Source: a virus. From it: a DNA stretch of 43,901 nucleotides. The notes below the pieces were generated by a model. It saw only the letters and a program-made list of their open reading frames with translations, had not been told where the DNA came from and ran no database searches. Within the stretch, counting starts at the first letter, position 1. The number at the start of each line of letters is the position of its first letter. The position numbers and the translations under genes are program-made. The stretch spans positions 1 to 43,901 of the IMG/VR virus record IMGVR_UViG_3300017746_000029. One strand, given 5' to 3'. This document shows, piece after piece, positions 1 to 9,168 of the stretch.

Positions 1-195
1 TAAAACAATATGCCCCATTGGAATTCCAGGAACCGAAGTAATTTCTTGATAAGCATCAGAAAGAGGAATCCATTCTTGTTCTTTAAATTTAGCTTTTGAT
101 GTTAAACCTTTTTTAGATTTAAATCCATCTAAATTAAAATTTGCTTTAATTTCTGAGGAGACTGCCTCCGATAGTGATTTTTTCTTTCTTGCCAT
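1..195 (-). CDS. Probable UvsX/RecA-like recombinase, N-terminal 65 residues (runs off the window)
   Basis: An open frame starts with ATG at 195 and continues past base 1, so only the N-terminus is visible. It opens with a lysine-rich MARKKK stretch and then reads EWIPLSDAYQEI followed by VPGIPMGHIVL. In UvsX/RecA-like recombinases of T4-like phages a similar 'PGIPMGH' segment comes just before the Walker A loop, which would lie outside the window. Recombinase and gp32-type protein work together in recombination-dependent replication, and the ssDNA-binding gene ends only 10 bases upstream, which supports the call. The ATPase motifs cannot be seen, so the assignment rests on the N-terminal pattern and the neighbour. 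Confidence 0.5.
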   Translation of the reverse strand, partial: MARKKKSLSEAVSSEIKANFNLDGFKSKKGLTSKAKFKEQEWIPLSDAYQEITSVPGIPMGHIVL

Positions 196-205
196 GTAGT
201 TTTAA

Positions 206-1042
206 TTAAAACGGTAAATCGTCTGTTTTATCATCATTAAACAAATCATCAAATTGAGCTGCTTTTGACTTTTTAACTGTTGTTGCTGTAGTATCTAATG
301 AATAATTAGATTTTTTAACATCACTATCAAAAGCAACAGCAGGTTCTGAGACGATTGATCCTTCTTCATCACTTCCTTCTGGAGCTAACCATTCTTGAAG
401 TGCTGATTTCATTTCATCATAAGAAAGTGGTTTAAATACTTTCATAGGATCAGCTTGATCATTTAATAATGTTTCTACCATAGCAGAATCTTCTGCAATA
501 GGAGATGTTTTTAATGATGGTCCAATTGATGTTTTATTATAAGGAGTACCTGTTGATTCTGGTCCTACAGTAGTTAATTTGATATCTCTACCTTGAGCCA
601 TATCTGTATAATCTCCAATTTCATCATCAGCAGCCATATTTAGAAATTCTTGGTAAACTTCTTTACCGAATTGCCATAGTTTAACTCCTTCACTTTCTTC
701 ACCACGAACTACTACAGGAGCAAAGATACGTGTTTTTGGGTCTAACTTTTTAGCTAATCTCCAATTTTCTTTATCATTAGTTCCACGAAGTTGTTTAGCA
801 AATTCCATAATTGGATCTTTCTCACCCCAATTTGAAGGAGAAGCCATTACTCGTTTACTACCAATTCCATAGTAGAATTTCATTTCTGTAAAAGGGAATT
901 CTTTGTTGTACTTGTTAGGAACAACTCTTACGACTTGTTTACCTACTGAGGGTTTCCAAAATAACTGTTTTGAATTACCACCATTGTTGTTTGTCTGGCT
1001 TTGCATCTCACCTAGACGTTTTTTAATTGCGTTTAAATCCAT
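206..1042 (-). CDS. gp32: gp32-like single-stranded DNA-binding protein
   Basis: A 278-residue protein matching T4-type gp32. It would coat ssDNA at the fork and recruit replication and recombination partners. The N-terminus (MDLNAIKKRLGEMQSQ) resembles the gp32 cooperativity region. An OB-fold core spans about residues 25-140 and includes the FWKPSVGKQVVRVVP and VKLWQFGKEVYQEF segments. The C-terminus is acidic and ends in DDLPF, which looks like the partner-docking tip of bacterial SSB (DDIPF). The protein contains no cysteine, so the zinc ribbon of T4 gp32 is absent and that segment is replaced by DPIMEFAKQLRGT. It lies between the unknown 157-aa gene and the recombinase gene, in the replication end of the window. 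Confidence 0.85.
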   Translation of the reverse strand: MDLNAIKKRLGEMQSQTNNNGGNSKQLFWKPSVGKQVVRVVPNKYNKEFPFTEMKFYYGIGSKRVMASPSNWGEKDPIMEFAKQLRGTNDKENWRLAKKLDPKTRIFAPVVVRGEESEGVKLWQFGKEVYQEFLNMAADDEIGDYTDMAQGRDIKLTTVGPESTGTPYNKTSIGPSLKTSPIAEDSAMVETLLNDQADPMKVFKPLSYDEMKSALQEWLAPEGSDEEGSIVSEPAVAFDSDVKKSNYSLDTTATTVKKSKAAQFDDLFNDDKTDDLPF

Positions 1043-1110
1043 GTTTATAACTTTTTAATTTTAAATTTAATAACTCTGTTAATATAAGAACTTTTCTTCA
1101 GACTACCAAA

Positions 1111-1584
1111 CTAAAGTTCAATAATCTTGTGAATTTTTGTTTTTAATTGTTTTAACTCATCATGTTGAGTAAGTAGAACTGTATTTCTATAATGCTGCCA
1201 ATCAATTGGGAATCGCGTATCAACAACACCCCCATTTAATTTTTTAATTAGCTCATTTAAAGCATTTATAGTATATAATGTATTTGTATCTTTTTTTCTG
1301 TGCACCATTATTGTATTAGCTGGTAGTCCTTCAGTATTACCTTGCTCAATATTGTAAGTACAAACATATTCATTATTGCTTTTAATATGCAATACAAATA
1401 TTTTGTTGTACATTACTTGATAACTGGTGGTAATACGATTGAGTAACTCATCTAAGTCATCTAATGTTGTAAATGTGCAAAATAATTTATTATTCAAATC
1501 TGTTATGTTTAAGTTTTCAAACTCCTGAAAGTCATCTACTGTATACATATTAACAGATCTATTTGAAATTGTAGGTATCTCCAT
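1111..1584 (-). CDS. Hypothetical protein between DNA polymerase and ssDNA-binding protein
   Basis: A 157-residue protein I do not recognise. Its start overlaps the 3' end of the polymerase gene by 26 bases, which suggests translational coupling. The sequence is mixed alpha/beta with a mildly acidic N-terminal half (TTLDDLDELLNRI) and a basic C-terminal helix (LKQLKTKIHKI). No signal peptide, membrane segment or catalytic motif is evident. A PIDWQHYRNTVLL segment near residues 126-138 is the most distinctive stretch. Position between polymerase and gp32 suggests a replication-linked role, possibly an accessory or regulatory protein, but nothing in the sequence proves it. It does not resemble T4 RegA, which sits near this place in T4. 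Confidence 0.7.
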   Translation of the reverse strand: MEIPTISNRSVNMYTVDDFQEFENLNITDLNNKLFCTFTTLDDLDELLNRITTSYQVMYNKIFVLHIKSNNEYVCTYNIEQGNTEGLPANTIMVHRKKDTNTLYTINALNELIKKLNGGVVDTRFPIDWQHYRNTVLLTQHDELKQLKTKIHKIIEL

Positions 1585-2818
1585 AACTTGATTTTATTTG
1601 TAATTTATATTTTTTAAATAAACTCATAATACTTTTATATAATTCTTTTTCTTCCTTACTAAAGTCGAAAAGGAAACTATCATAAGTATAAAGTATTAAT
1701 TTTGTTTTTTTATTTTTTAATAACTTTATTATTTCCCACAATATACAAACGTTGTATGATGTCTCCAAGTTTTGGAGTAAATAATTCAACAGTTTTTGGG
1801 GTTTCATATCTTCTAACTTAGATTTTTCAAAACGATGTTTTGAAATAGGACACTCAATGAAGCCTTCATTTTGGAATTTAGTCCACAAATCGTCAGTATA
1901 TACTTGTACTTTTTTAAAGAATTCCAGATCTTTATATTGGTCGAAAACTCCTCCGTATAGTTGTTTAAATGTTAATTCTTTAGCCTTTTTGTAATCCACA
2001 CCATACATTTTCGCAAAGGCCATGTGAATGTCTTGATCACCAAAATCATAACCCACCAACTTAGCCAACAAAGTAGGATGATAAGCACCAATATCAAACT
2101 CAATAAAACTGTTATTACGAGGGATAAAACACTCTCTTGATCCGTTGTCTTTATTAAGTGCGGCATAATTTACTCCTTTGAATTTATTACTTGGTCGTCC
2201 TGTAAGGGTTTTAAAGTTGTATTGCGTGTGGGTGTATTCTCCATCGATAGGGTGAAAGTGCGATTCGAATTTTTCTCTGTCAATTCGTAAACCACTTCGC
2301 TCCAAGGCGTTGAATACCACTGTAGTTTTTGTGTTGTTGAATTCATTGATTGGCTCATTGATTTTATCTTTTAAAATGTTAAATGTATTTTCACAATATT
2401 CATAATGTTTTACTATCGGAATAATGCGGTTTAAATCTTTTCTATCTCCTTTTTTGCTATAGAAGTAGGAGTGGGTTTGTGTGTATTCTTGTATATACGT
2501 ATTAGATGTGAGGGTAATGTCAAAAAGAGTTTTTAGTGGAAAATAATGTAAAAATTCTTTCTTATCGCGTACATATAACTTATTATATTGTGATAACACG
2601 CGCATTATATTGTCTATATTAATATTTAAAGTTTCACTATGGGAAATGGGTACAATAAAACCTTTTGTCGCTAATAACGGACGAATATAAACCGCACAAA
2701 TTTTATTTTTAGTTGGGTGAGTCCTATTATCATAAGGTATAACTTCAATAAAAGCTTCCTTATAATTTGAATTACAAAACCTATTAAATTGGTCTTCAGA
2801 CTCTACTAACCAAAACAT
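1559..2818 (-). CDS. Reduced family A DNA polymerase
   Basis: A 419-residue protein with the three palm/finger motifs of family A (Pol I-like) DNA polymerases. Motif A is FIEFDIGAYHPTLLAKLVG with the catalytic Asp. Motif B is KKAKELTFKQLYGG, fitting RxxxKxxxFGxxYG with R changed to K. Motif C is LILYTYDSFLFDF, keeping the Asp of HDE but with Ser in place of Glu. TGRPSNKFKGVNYAALNK corresponds to the 'TGRLSS..PNLQN' segment. The first ~110 residues align loosely with the 3'-5' exonuclease fold, but the first DxE motif is missing (IEVIP). LERSGLRIDREKF is followed almost directly by the palm, so most of the thumb is absent. Klenow-type enzymes are about 600 aa. T4 itself uses a family B enzyme (gp43), so this is a different replication solution. 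Confidence 0.8.
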   Translation of the reverse strand: MFWLVESEDQFNRFCNSNYKEAFIEVIPYDNRTHPTKNKICAVYIRPLLATKGFIVPISHSETLNINIDNIMRVLSQYNKLYVRDKKEFLHYFPLKTLFDITLTSNTYIQEYTQTHSYFYSKKGDRKDLNRIIPIVKHYEYCENTFNILKDKINEPINEFNNTKTTVVFNALERSGLRIDREKFESHFHPIDGEYTHTQYNFKTLTGRPSNKFKGVNYAALNKDNGSRECFIPRNNSFIEFDIGAYHPTLLAKLVGYDFGDQDIHMAFAKMYGVDYKKAKELTFKQLYGGVFDQYKDLEFFKKVQVYTDDLWTKFQNEGFIECPISKHRFEKSKLEDMKPQKLLNYLLQNLETSYNVCILWEIIKLLKNKKTKLILYTYDSFLFDFSKEEKELYKSIMSLFKKYKLQIKSSYGDTYNFK

Positions 2819-2895
2819 AACTATTATTTTGGTTCAATATAAAAAATCTAGACTAAGTATCCAAATTAGAATTTAAATTATTTTACTTTAGGTTT

Positions 2896-3684
2896 TTAAC
2901 CATAAAGGTTTGATGTGAAAGATGACCCCGTAATTGGTGAGGATTGGGATTGATTTCTTTGTGGTTGTTGAGGAGATCTAGAAATTGATAAATCCGTTGG
3001 TTTTAAATTAACTAAAAAATCCATTTCTTCTGTTATGTAGAATTTTAAATAATTTCCTCTTAAAAATTCAATTAAACCTTTTCTTTTAATTTCTTTTTCA
3101 GCTAAAAGTATTGAATTTCTATTTGTGGTAGCTACATAACTTTCATCACCTGCTAAAGTCCATTGAAGTTTAAAAGCAGTATAAGGCTGCCACAAATATT
3201 GAGGGGATTCATTTGTAATATTTTTATACATTTCTTCACTTACCTCTATATATCTATTTTCATTTGTTTTAACTACAAAATACCTAGTAAATACTCCTAA
3301 TTTATAATCGTTTTTTGTTGGTTTTGGGTAATGTGAGTAAGGAATAATAGTTTTTTCTTGTTTTAAAAGATTAATATCATTAACACGAGCATAATCTACT
3401 ATCATACCTTCATCATAACCTGGGGTTTCGAGATCATCAAATATTGTAGGTGCGTCTGCGTATGCAATTTCGTTTTGTGGTAAACTTGCTGTATAATTTG
3501 TTGATGTAACTTTAGCTAATTCTAATTCAACTAAAGGGGGATCATTAGGAGTTTTACCTGTAAAATATTTTCCTTCAAATGTTTTATGGTAAAATCCAGT
3601 ATAATATTCTCCAGAACTAATATATACTAATTTAGTACCTCTACTATATTGGTTAGTTAATATTCTATTTTTAGGTGTATACAT
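2896..3684 (-). CDS. Hypothetical structural protein next to the baseplate hub gene
   Basis: A 262-residue protein without a recognised family name. The N-terminal part contains a Tyr/Gly-rich segment, TGFYHKTFEGKYFTGKTPND. The central part (about residues 125-220) looks globular, with YFVVKTNENRYIEVSEEMYK and a FLRGNYLKFYITEEMDFLV stretch. The C-terminal ~40 residues are low-complexity, rich in Gln, Ser and Pro, and end in NLYG. The gene begins 13 bases after the hub gene's stop and is the last gene of the tail block, so a baseplate or tail-associated role is likely by position. It is followed by 77 bases without a gene before the polymerase. No enzyme motif, signal peptide or membrane helix is seen. 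Confidence 0.7.
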   Translation of the reverse strand: MYTPKNRILTNQYSRGTKLVYISSGEYYTGFYHKTFEGKYFTGKTPNDPPLVELELAKVTSTNYTASLPQNEIAYADAPTIFDDLETPGYDEGMIVDYARVNDINLLKQEKTIIPYSHYPKPTKNDYKLGVFTRYFVVKTNENRYIEVSEEMYKNITNESPQYLWQPYTAFKLQWTLAGDESYVATTNRNSILLAEKEIKRKGLIEFLRGNYLKFYITEEMDFLVNLKPTDLSISRSPQQPQRNQSQSSPITGSSFTSNLYG

Positions 3685-3697
3685 TATTTAAATATTT

Positions 3698-6676
3698 TTA
3701 AGCATTTCCTTTTTCGTCATATGGAGCTCTAAATACTAATAGGTTCCAGTTATTACTTTTTCGATTCCCATACACAAATCCTGTTTTTGCATTATAATTC
3801 TCTTGCATTGATGATGCCCATCCTGAGTTGTTAATTTTTCCTGTGTAAATCTGTGTATGACCATATACATAATGGGTATCTTTACCACTTGTGGGTTTAT
3901 CATTAGCCCAATAAACTACTACATCTCCATAACCCCACGTTCCATTTTTGATTAAATTACCAACTTCTGTTCTTGATAAACCTGTACTAGTTGTTTTTTT
4001 ATAACCTAATTTAGTTAAATTAAGGTGAAATTTTACATCCACTTTTGCATTACCACCTGCAGCTGTTTGAGGATTTTTTAGTTGTCCTCCTTTTAAGAAA
4101 CTAACGTAATTTAAAGCTAAATTGTATGTCCATCTAGCACACATCTTAGGCACTTGAGGATCTCTAGCAAATACTTGATTATAAGATTTTAACATAGCAT
4201 TTTCCCTTGTAGCAGATTGAGGGAAAGTAGTTGCAGATGGTGTAATTGATCTAGATGGGAGGGGTGATGAAGTTGCTGTTTCATCTTTATCTTCTGCTAC
4301 CATTTGGGGTGGTCGTGTAATTGGAGCTAAAGAATTTGCAGGTACTGAGAGAGTTTCTAGAGATGTTATCCATCCATTAGTATCAATTTTATGGTTTATA
4401 CCTTTTAATTGAAGGTCAACCCCATCTTTTTCATATGAAGGAGGGAGTATATCATCTGTCATGAGAAATTTTTGATATAATTTCATCCCTGTTAACCCAT
4501 CCATAGTAAGAGATAAATTAAAAGGAAGGAAGAATGGGGCTTGTAATTGTGCTTGTTTTTTAGATTTTCTATCAGTTAGTATACCTAAAGCTAAAGTAAT
4601 AGCTGTAGTCATGTTTGATTTATAGGAAGAAATATCTTCAGAATTAAATTGAGTATCCATGTATATTGAATCATAATTACTTTTTTCTTTACTTACAATT
4701 TTTGCTAATTGGTCTGGTTTAAAAACTTTTTGGGTTGTTTGTTTTTCTTCAATATCTGGAGAAGATACTTTTTCTGGAATAATTCGATCTATTAATCCAG
4801 CGTTATAATTTGAAAATGAAGTAGCATTTCCCCCAAGTTGATTGCTATCAGATTGGGCTCCTATAGATATCATAGTAGCAAAATCATTAGATAAATCAGC
4901 TGTTAAATTAATTTCTCTAATAAAACTACCCTCTATTCCTCTTTTAACCCCAAAAACATTAAATCTAGTGTACTCAGTTGATGGAGGTGGGTTTGATAGT
5001 CTTTGTGGGATTTCTTCAATAAATTGTACTTTTGTACCTTCTTGATTCATCCTTAAATCATATTTATTTATTCCCCCGGTAGCTTCAATCATTCCTTTTT
5101 GTAGGGTTTTTAAAAACTCAAATAATAAAATACTTCCTTCTTCATCTGTATTCATGCTATCCAAAACTTCAGCAATATATGTAGTACTAACCATAATATT
5201 ACCTAGTCTTCCTAAATATTGCTCATTTTTGTAAAAAAAGTCAGTTTGTTTTAATAAACTATTAATTATAACATCTCTCATCCCAATAGTACCCCCACCT
5301 CCACTAACAATTGAAAAATTTTCATATGGTATTAAACATACTCTAGGATCAGTTGATAATTGTCCTGGGATTCTAAGAATAACATTGTCATCGTTAGCTA
5401 AATCCTGAAAATCCATATCAAAAGTAAATTGAGGAGTATTTAATTTTGTGTTATATAGTAATAAATTAGATTGAATAAAAGCTAAAAAAGCTCCATACTT
5501 AATATAAATTAAAGGATTACTAGATTTTTCTTCTTCGGGGTAAGTAATACCAGTTCTGTAAAGAAGACCTTTTGGATATTTAATAGGTTGGGGTGGTTTA
5601 CCTTTATGATCCCTAAAATTGCTTATTTCTAATTCTTGAAAACCTGCATTTTTTTTAGAAAGAGGAGTGGTAATAGATTTTGAGGTACCTTGAAATATTC
5701 CAAATAAAAAAGTATTAATTATTGTTTTATCTGCATTTGTTATTAAAACAGAAGATCCTCCTCCTCCAGTCGTCAATACATTCCAAAATTTTTTAAAAGC
5801 TCCACCAATAGTTTCCCCTAATGATTTTTCAACAGACTTAGGAGTAGTAAGATTAATTTTTAATGATTCTACTACATCACCTACAGAAGTTAATTGTACT
5901 TGACAGTCATAACTTCCATCAGGATTGAATTGCCAATTAAATTTAGTAATTTTTCCAAAAATACCCCCATAATTTCCGCTATGTTGGTATTTTGTTTTAT
6001 TAATTGATGTAATTAAATCATATTGACTGGTTTCTCCTTTAAGCATCAAACTCATAGGGTCAGTTAAAAAATTTGGAAAATTCTCTAATTGTACCTTACC
6101 TTGTTTATCTTTTTTTAAATATTGACTATGCCCAAACTCTAATAATAAAGTATAGCCTGGTCTTAAATATAAAACATCTATTAGTTGAAATTGTTCTTTA
6201 CTAAAACATTTTATATTAATAGTAGTTTTACTTAGTGCCCCATTATTATAGTAAGTTATGTCAGCGTCAGTAATACCAGGCATAGGTACATATCCTCTTG
6301 AATTATTAGATACTCCCCCCCACCCATAAGCACCTTCAAATATTCCACCTTTATTTAATCCTGACTGTATTTTACCTTCACTATTAGTTACTCCTCCTTG
6401 TAAAATAAAATTTTTAGCTAATTGATCCCCTGAAATTAAATCTTTATTGATGCCAGAGCTTATTAATTTTTGAAGTACAGAATCATCTATCTCATTTCCT
6501 TCAGATCCTTTATTAGTTAAATTTACAGAACTAGCTAATCTCAAAAAAGGGGCTTTGGTAGTATAATTTTGGATATCTTTTGATGGGATATTAGTATATT
6601 TTCCTAAAGATTCTTGTCTTAATTCTATTTGTTCTTTAACCCAAGGATCAAATGGTTTTCCCAAAAAATTACTCAT
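3698..6676 (-). CDS. Baseplate hub protein with C-terminal CHAP/NlpC-like peptidoglycan hydrolase domain
   Basis: A 992-residue protein. Residues ~140-270 contain a hub-like block (TTINIKCFSKEQFQLIDVLY, LRPGYTLLLEFGHSQYL, FNWQFNPDGSYDCQVQL) of the kind found in gp27/gpD-like hub proteins. The C-terminal ~150 residues look like a cysteine peptidase/amidase of the CHAP or NlpC/P60 type. The likely nucleophile is Cys846 in PKMCARWTYNLALNYV, the likely His is His940 in YVYGHTQIYTG, and between them is the typical WGYGDVVVYW strand. A Ser/Pro/Thr-rich linker near residues 800-830 separates the two parts. The protein would form the tail tip and open the cell wall during injection, a role that T4 gives to the lysozyme domain of gp5. 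It lies 4 bases after the LysM gene. Confidence 0.7.
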   Translation of the reverse strand: MSNFLGKPFDPWVKEQIELRQESLGKYTNIPSKDIQNYTTKAPFLRLASSVNLTNKGSEGNEIDDSVLQKLISSGINKDLISGDQLAKNFILQGGVTNSEGKIQSGLNKGGIFEGAYGWGGVSNNSRGYVPMPGITDADITYYNNGALSKTTINIKCFSKEQFQLIDVLYLRPGYTLLLEFGHSQYLKKDKQGKVQLENFPNFLTDPMSLMLKGETSQYDLITSINKTKYQHSGNYGGIFGKITKFNWQFNPDGSYDCQVQLTSVGDVVESLKINLTTPKSVEKSLGETIGGAFKKFWNVLTTGGGGSSVLITNADKTIINTFLFGIFQGTSKSITTPLSKKNAGFQELEISNFRDHKGKPPQPIKYPKGLLYRTGITYPEEEKSSNPLIYIKYGAFLAFIQSNLLLYNTKLNTPQFTFDMDFQDLANDDNVILRIPGQLSTDPRVCLIPYENFSIVSGGGGTIGMRDVIINSLLKQTDFFYKNEQYLGRLGNIMVSTTYIAEVLDSMNTDEEGSILLFEFLKTLQKGMIEATGGINKYDLRMNQEGTKVQFIEEIPQRLSNPPPSTEYTRFNVFGVKRGIEGSFIREINLTADLSNDFATMISIGAQSDSNQLGGNATSFSNYNAGLIDRIIPEKVSSPDIEEKQTTQKVFKPDQLAKIVSKEKSNYDSIYMDTQFNSEDISSYKSNMTTAITLALGILTDRKSKKQAQLQAPFFLPFNLSLTMDGLTGMKLYQKFLMTDDILPPSYEKDGVDLQLKGINHKIDTNGWITSLETLSVPANSLAPITRPPQMVAEDKDETATSSPLPSRSITPSATTFPQSATRENAMLKSYNQVFARDPQVPKMCARWTYNLALNYVSFLKGGQLKNPQTAAGGNAKVDVKFHLNLTKLGYKKTTSTGLSRTEVGNLIKNGTWGYGDVVVYWANDKPTSGKDTHYVYGHTQIYTGKINNSGWASSMQENYNAKTGFVYGNRKSNNWNLLVFRAPYDEKGNA

Positions 6677-6680
6677 AACT

Positions 6681-7001
6681 TTATTTATTTAAAATATTAT
6701 AACTATCAACTATACTTGTTACACCTACAGGTATTCTAATTTGTGTCCCTGGAGGTAAAAATAAAGAACCCATATTAACTTTATTAGGATTTGCAATAGC
6801 TATAATCCAATATAAAGTAACATCATCATAAAATTGATTTGATAATAAATCTAATCTATCCCCAAATTCAGTTTCAACCCAAATGTCAGTTTCTAAAATA
6901 GGAATTTCAGGATAAATGACATCCCCATAATATTGGGTGCCTATTGTTCCTACAAACTCATTTTCATTTCTTAGGATTTTTATTTCAGAGTATCTATTCA
7001 T
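6681..7001 (-). CDS. LysM-domain baseplate protein (gp53/gpX-like)
   Basis: A 106-residue protein whose residues ~40-92 form a LysM-like fold: DIWVETEFGDRLDLLSNQFY, then LYWIIAIANPNKV, then LPPGTQIRIP. Small LysM proteins of this type are baseplate wedge or hub connectors in contractile-tailed phages (gp53 in T4, gpX in P2). There the LysM fold makes structural contacts and does not need to bind peptidoglycan. The N-terminal ~35 residues (ILRNENEFVGTIGTQYYGDVIYP) would be an extension anchoring it to a partner. The gene lies 4 bases after the 717-aa baseplate gene and 4 bases before the hub gene, consistent with coupled translation of baseplate parts. Confidence 0.7.
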   Translation of the reverse strand: MNRYSEIKILRNENEFVGTIGTQYYGDVIYPEIPILETDIWVETEFGDRLDLLSNQFYDDVTLYWIIAIANPNKVNMGSLFLPPGTQIRIPVGVTSIVDSYNILNK

Positions 7002-7005
7002 TAAC

Positions 7006-9159
7006 TTAACTTAAATTTTGAGGTTGGCGAAATGGTTCATTAGTTTCTTCATTATTATCTCCCCCACTTCCTTTTGTGGGTTGGTATGTTTTATATTCAT
7101 CCGCATAATTTCCTCTACTATCTTTTTTATTAGATAAGGCAATAAATCTACTATTAGGATTATTGGCATTACCTGGTTTTTCTGGTAGGAATTTATGAAT
7201 AGGGGTAAAGGAAAACCCGCTTACTTGAATAACGTGTGGGAGTTCTTTAACACTATGATCAGAACCACCTTTTTGATCAATTCCAATTTCCCAATTAGAT
7301 TCCTGAGGGACTGTATATGTTAAAGAAGTAATAAATCCAGGTTGTTCATATAAATAACCACCTAAAGTTAATCTAACTAAATTTCCTCTCATAAACCCAG
7401 CTCCATTATAATCCGGGGTTAATTGGGAGGCTAAATAATTTAATTTTTTATACATTGGGATTAGCTCTGCTTTTGATTGAGCAGCCACTGTAAATGATAA
7501 GCTAATATTTCTAGTAAATCCTCCATAATTGTATAATGTATCACCTCTACCAACATAATTAACAGAATTCCAAGTAGATGAATAACTATCATCAAATGAA
7601 TCTATAAATGCTCTAAAATGCATATAAACAGCTTCATCATTTGTTTTATTATTATTAATAGCTGCTATTCTAAACTTAACTAAATCATTGACAGGTTGGT
7701 TTGTATCAACAGAAGTTTTTGTATACATAGGCATCGCTGTGATTTTATCCAAAGCTTCTAACTCAGTTGCATTTATGCCATAATTCCAAACATTTTTAAG
7801 TGGGGATGTAGATGGAGAATCTCTTAGCCTACCTCCATTATTTCCTGGGTGGCCCATGTTAAGTCTTTCATCTATATTTTTAACTCTATAATTAGGAGAT
7901 ATTGAAATTATTGATGAATTTTGTGTACCTCCTTCTGTTGGGTTTTGAGGATTGTTTGTAGGAGCACTTCCACTGTCTGGGTAAGTATATAATTGTTTTC
8001 TAAAATCAGTAGGATATAAACCAGCTTCTCCTCCTTGAATAACATTATCTTTACTTATTAATTGTTGTTGATCATAAGTTATAGAGTCATTCCTATATAA
8101 AACCTCGGGGTTTGGTAAAAAAGAATTGGGTTGAGAAACAGAAGTTAGAAAATTTTGAGTATATGAAAACCCATTATCAGCATTTATAACTGGTGTACCG
8201 TCAGGAAATATTAATGATCCTATACTATTAGTATAATCTTCATATTTACCAGAAGCTCCTCCAGTTAATGGAGAAATAAAACTTGAAGTAGTTCTATTAT
8301 TAGGTCTACTCCCTACATAAAAATAATTAGGATCTGATTTTGATGCAAGATTTTGATTTCCTGTTCTTTGATCTGCAAATAATAGATTTGTATTTCCTAT
8401 ACCTAATATTGATCCTGGTCCTCCTGAGTATGAATATACATTAATAGAATTTTCAGAAGTAGTATCTACATGAAATTTATACAACTCATTTAATCTATTT
8501 TGATTTTCACCCTCTTGGGTTCTTTGATCTTTAGTTATTCCATAGTAAGTAGTTAAACCCGCAGAAGGGAATAACCCACCCTCTCCATTTGCTGTTGGGT
8601 CTAAACCTAAAAGATTTAAATGAGACCCAAAAGCACTCCCAGCAGTTTGTAATAATGTTGATGTTGGTAAATAAATACCTTGATTAACTCCACCACCACC
8701 ACCTAATACTAACTCATTTCCACCAGAAGCCCCTAATGCATTACTTATAAAATTACCTACACTTTGGAATAGATTTGGATCTCCTCCCCCTGCAGGAGAA
8801 AATGATCCTTGACCTAGAGTTTGTTGAGAATTAGCTCCACCATAACCTAACCCACCAGCTTGTGTTTTAACAGATGTGCGAGATAACACATTTTCCTTTG
8901 CTATAAATAAAAATCCTTTTGGGGATTTTGTATCGAAAAACATTTGTGTTAATCGACTTACATCATCTATAGTATTGGATACTACCTTTAATCCTCCTCT
9001 AACAATAAAATCAGGTCCTGATCTTACTGGAAGGTCGTCAGATTCTAGTCCCTGGGGGATATCTTTAGTAATGTAAGGTTGTTTACTACTACCCCCATCA
9101 CGTCTATCTTTCCCCCAAGGTAGATTAGTTAAATCTGTTTGGAAGTTAATTAAAGGCAT
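7006..9159 (-). CDS. Baseplate/tail protein with tube-initiator-like C-terminal domain
   Basis: A 717-residue protein. The first ~440 residues are Gly/Asn/Ser-rich with low predicted order (GGGDPNLFQS, GGGGGVNQGIYLPTS). Residues ~495-665 form a compact domain with VYMHFRAFIDSFDDSYSSTW, YVGRGDTLYNYGGFTRNISL, YKKLNYLASQLTPDYNG and LTLGGYLYEQPGFITSLTYT. I associate this pattern with baseplate proteins of marine T4-like phages at the tube-baseplate junction (gp48/gp54-like), but this is recollection, not a search result. The last ~50 residues are again polar and probably flexible. Position between the tape measure block and the LysM and hub genes fits a baseplate role. The exact T4 equivalent is uncertain. 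Confidence 0.6.
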   Translation of the reverse strand: MPLINFQTDLTNLPWGKDRRDGGSSKQPYITKDIPQGLESDDLPVRSGPDFIVRGGLKVVSNTIDDVSRLTQMFFDTKSPKGFLFIAKENVLSRTSVKTQAGGLGYGGANSQQTLGQGSFSPAGGGDPNLFQSVGNFISNALGASGGNELVLGGGGGVNQGIYLPTSTLLQTAGSAFGSHLNLLGLDPTANGEGGLFPSAGLTTYYGITKDQRTQEGENQNRLNELYKFHVDTTSENSINVYSYSGGPGSILGIGNTNLLFADQRTGNQNLASKSDPNYFYVGSRPNNRTTSSFISPLTGGASGKYEDYTNSIGSLIFPDGTPVINADNGFSYTQNFLTSVSQPNSFLPNPEVLYRNDSITYDQQQLISKDNVIQGGEAGLYPTDFRKQLYTYPDSGSAPTNNPQNPTEGGTQNSSIISISPNYRVKNIDERLNMGHPGNNGGRLRDSPSTSPLKNVWNYGINATELEALDKITAMPMYTKTSVDTNQPVNDLVKFRIAAINNNKTNDEAVYMHFRAFIDSFDDSYSSTWNSVNYVGRGDTLYNYGGFTRNISLSFTVAAQSKAELIPMYKKLNYLASQLTPDYNGAGFMRGNLVRLTLGGYLYEQPGFITSLTYTVPQESNWEIGIDQKGGSDHSVKELPHVIQVSGFSFTPIHKFLPEKPGNANNPNSRFIALSNKKDSRGNYADEYKTYQPTKGSGGDNNEETNEPFRQPQNLS

Positions 9160-9168
9160 ATATTAATA

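Noticed and set aside
1972-2358. Two short open frames overlapping the polymerase gene on the same strand
   Set aside because: They lie fully inside the polymerase frame, which contains intact family A motifs across this region.
2819-2895. Possible promoter or terminator in the 77-base gap before the polymerase gene
   Set aside because: Only short AT-rich inverted repeats are present, with no GC-containing stem, T-run or copy of the TATTTATA element.
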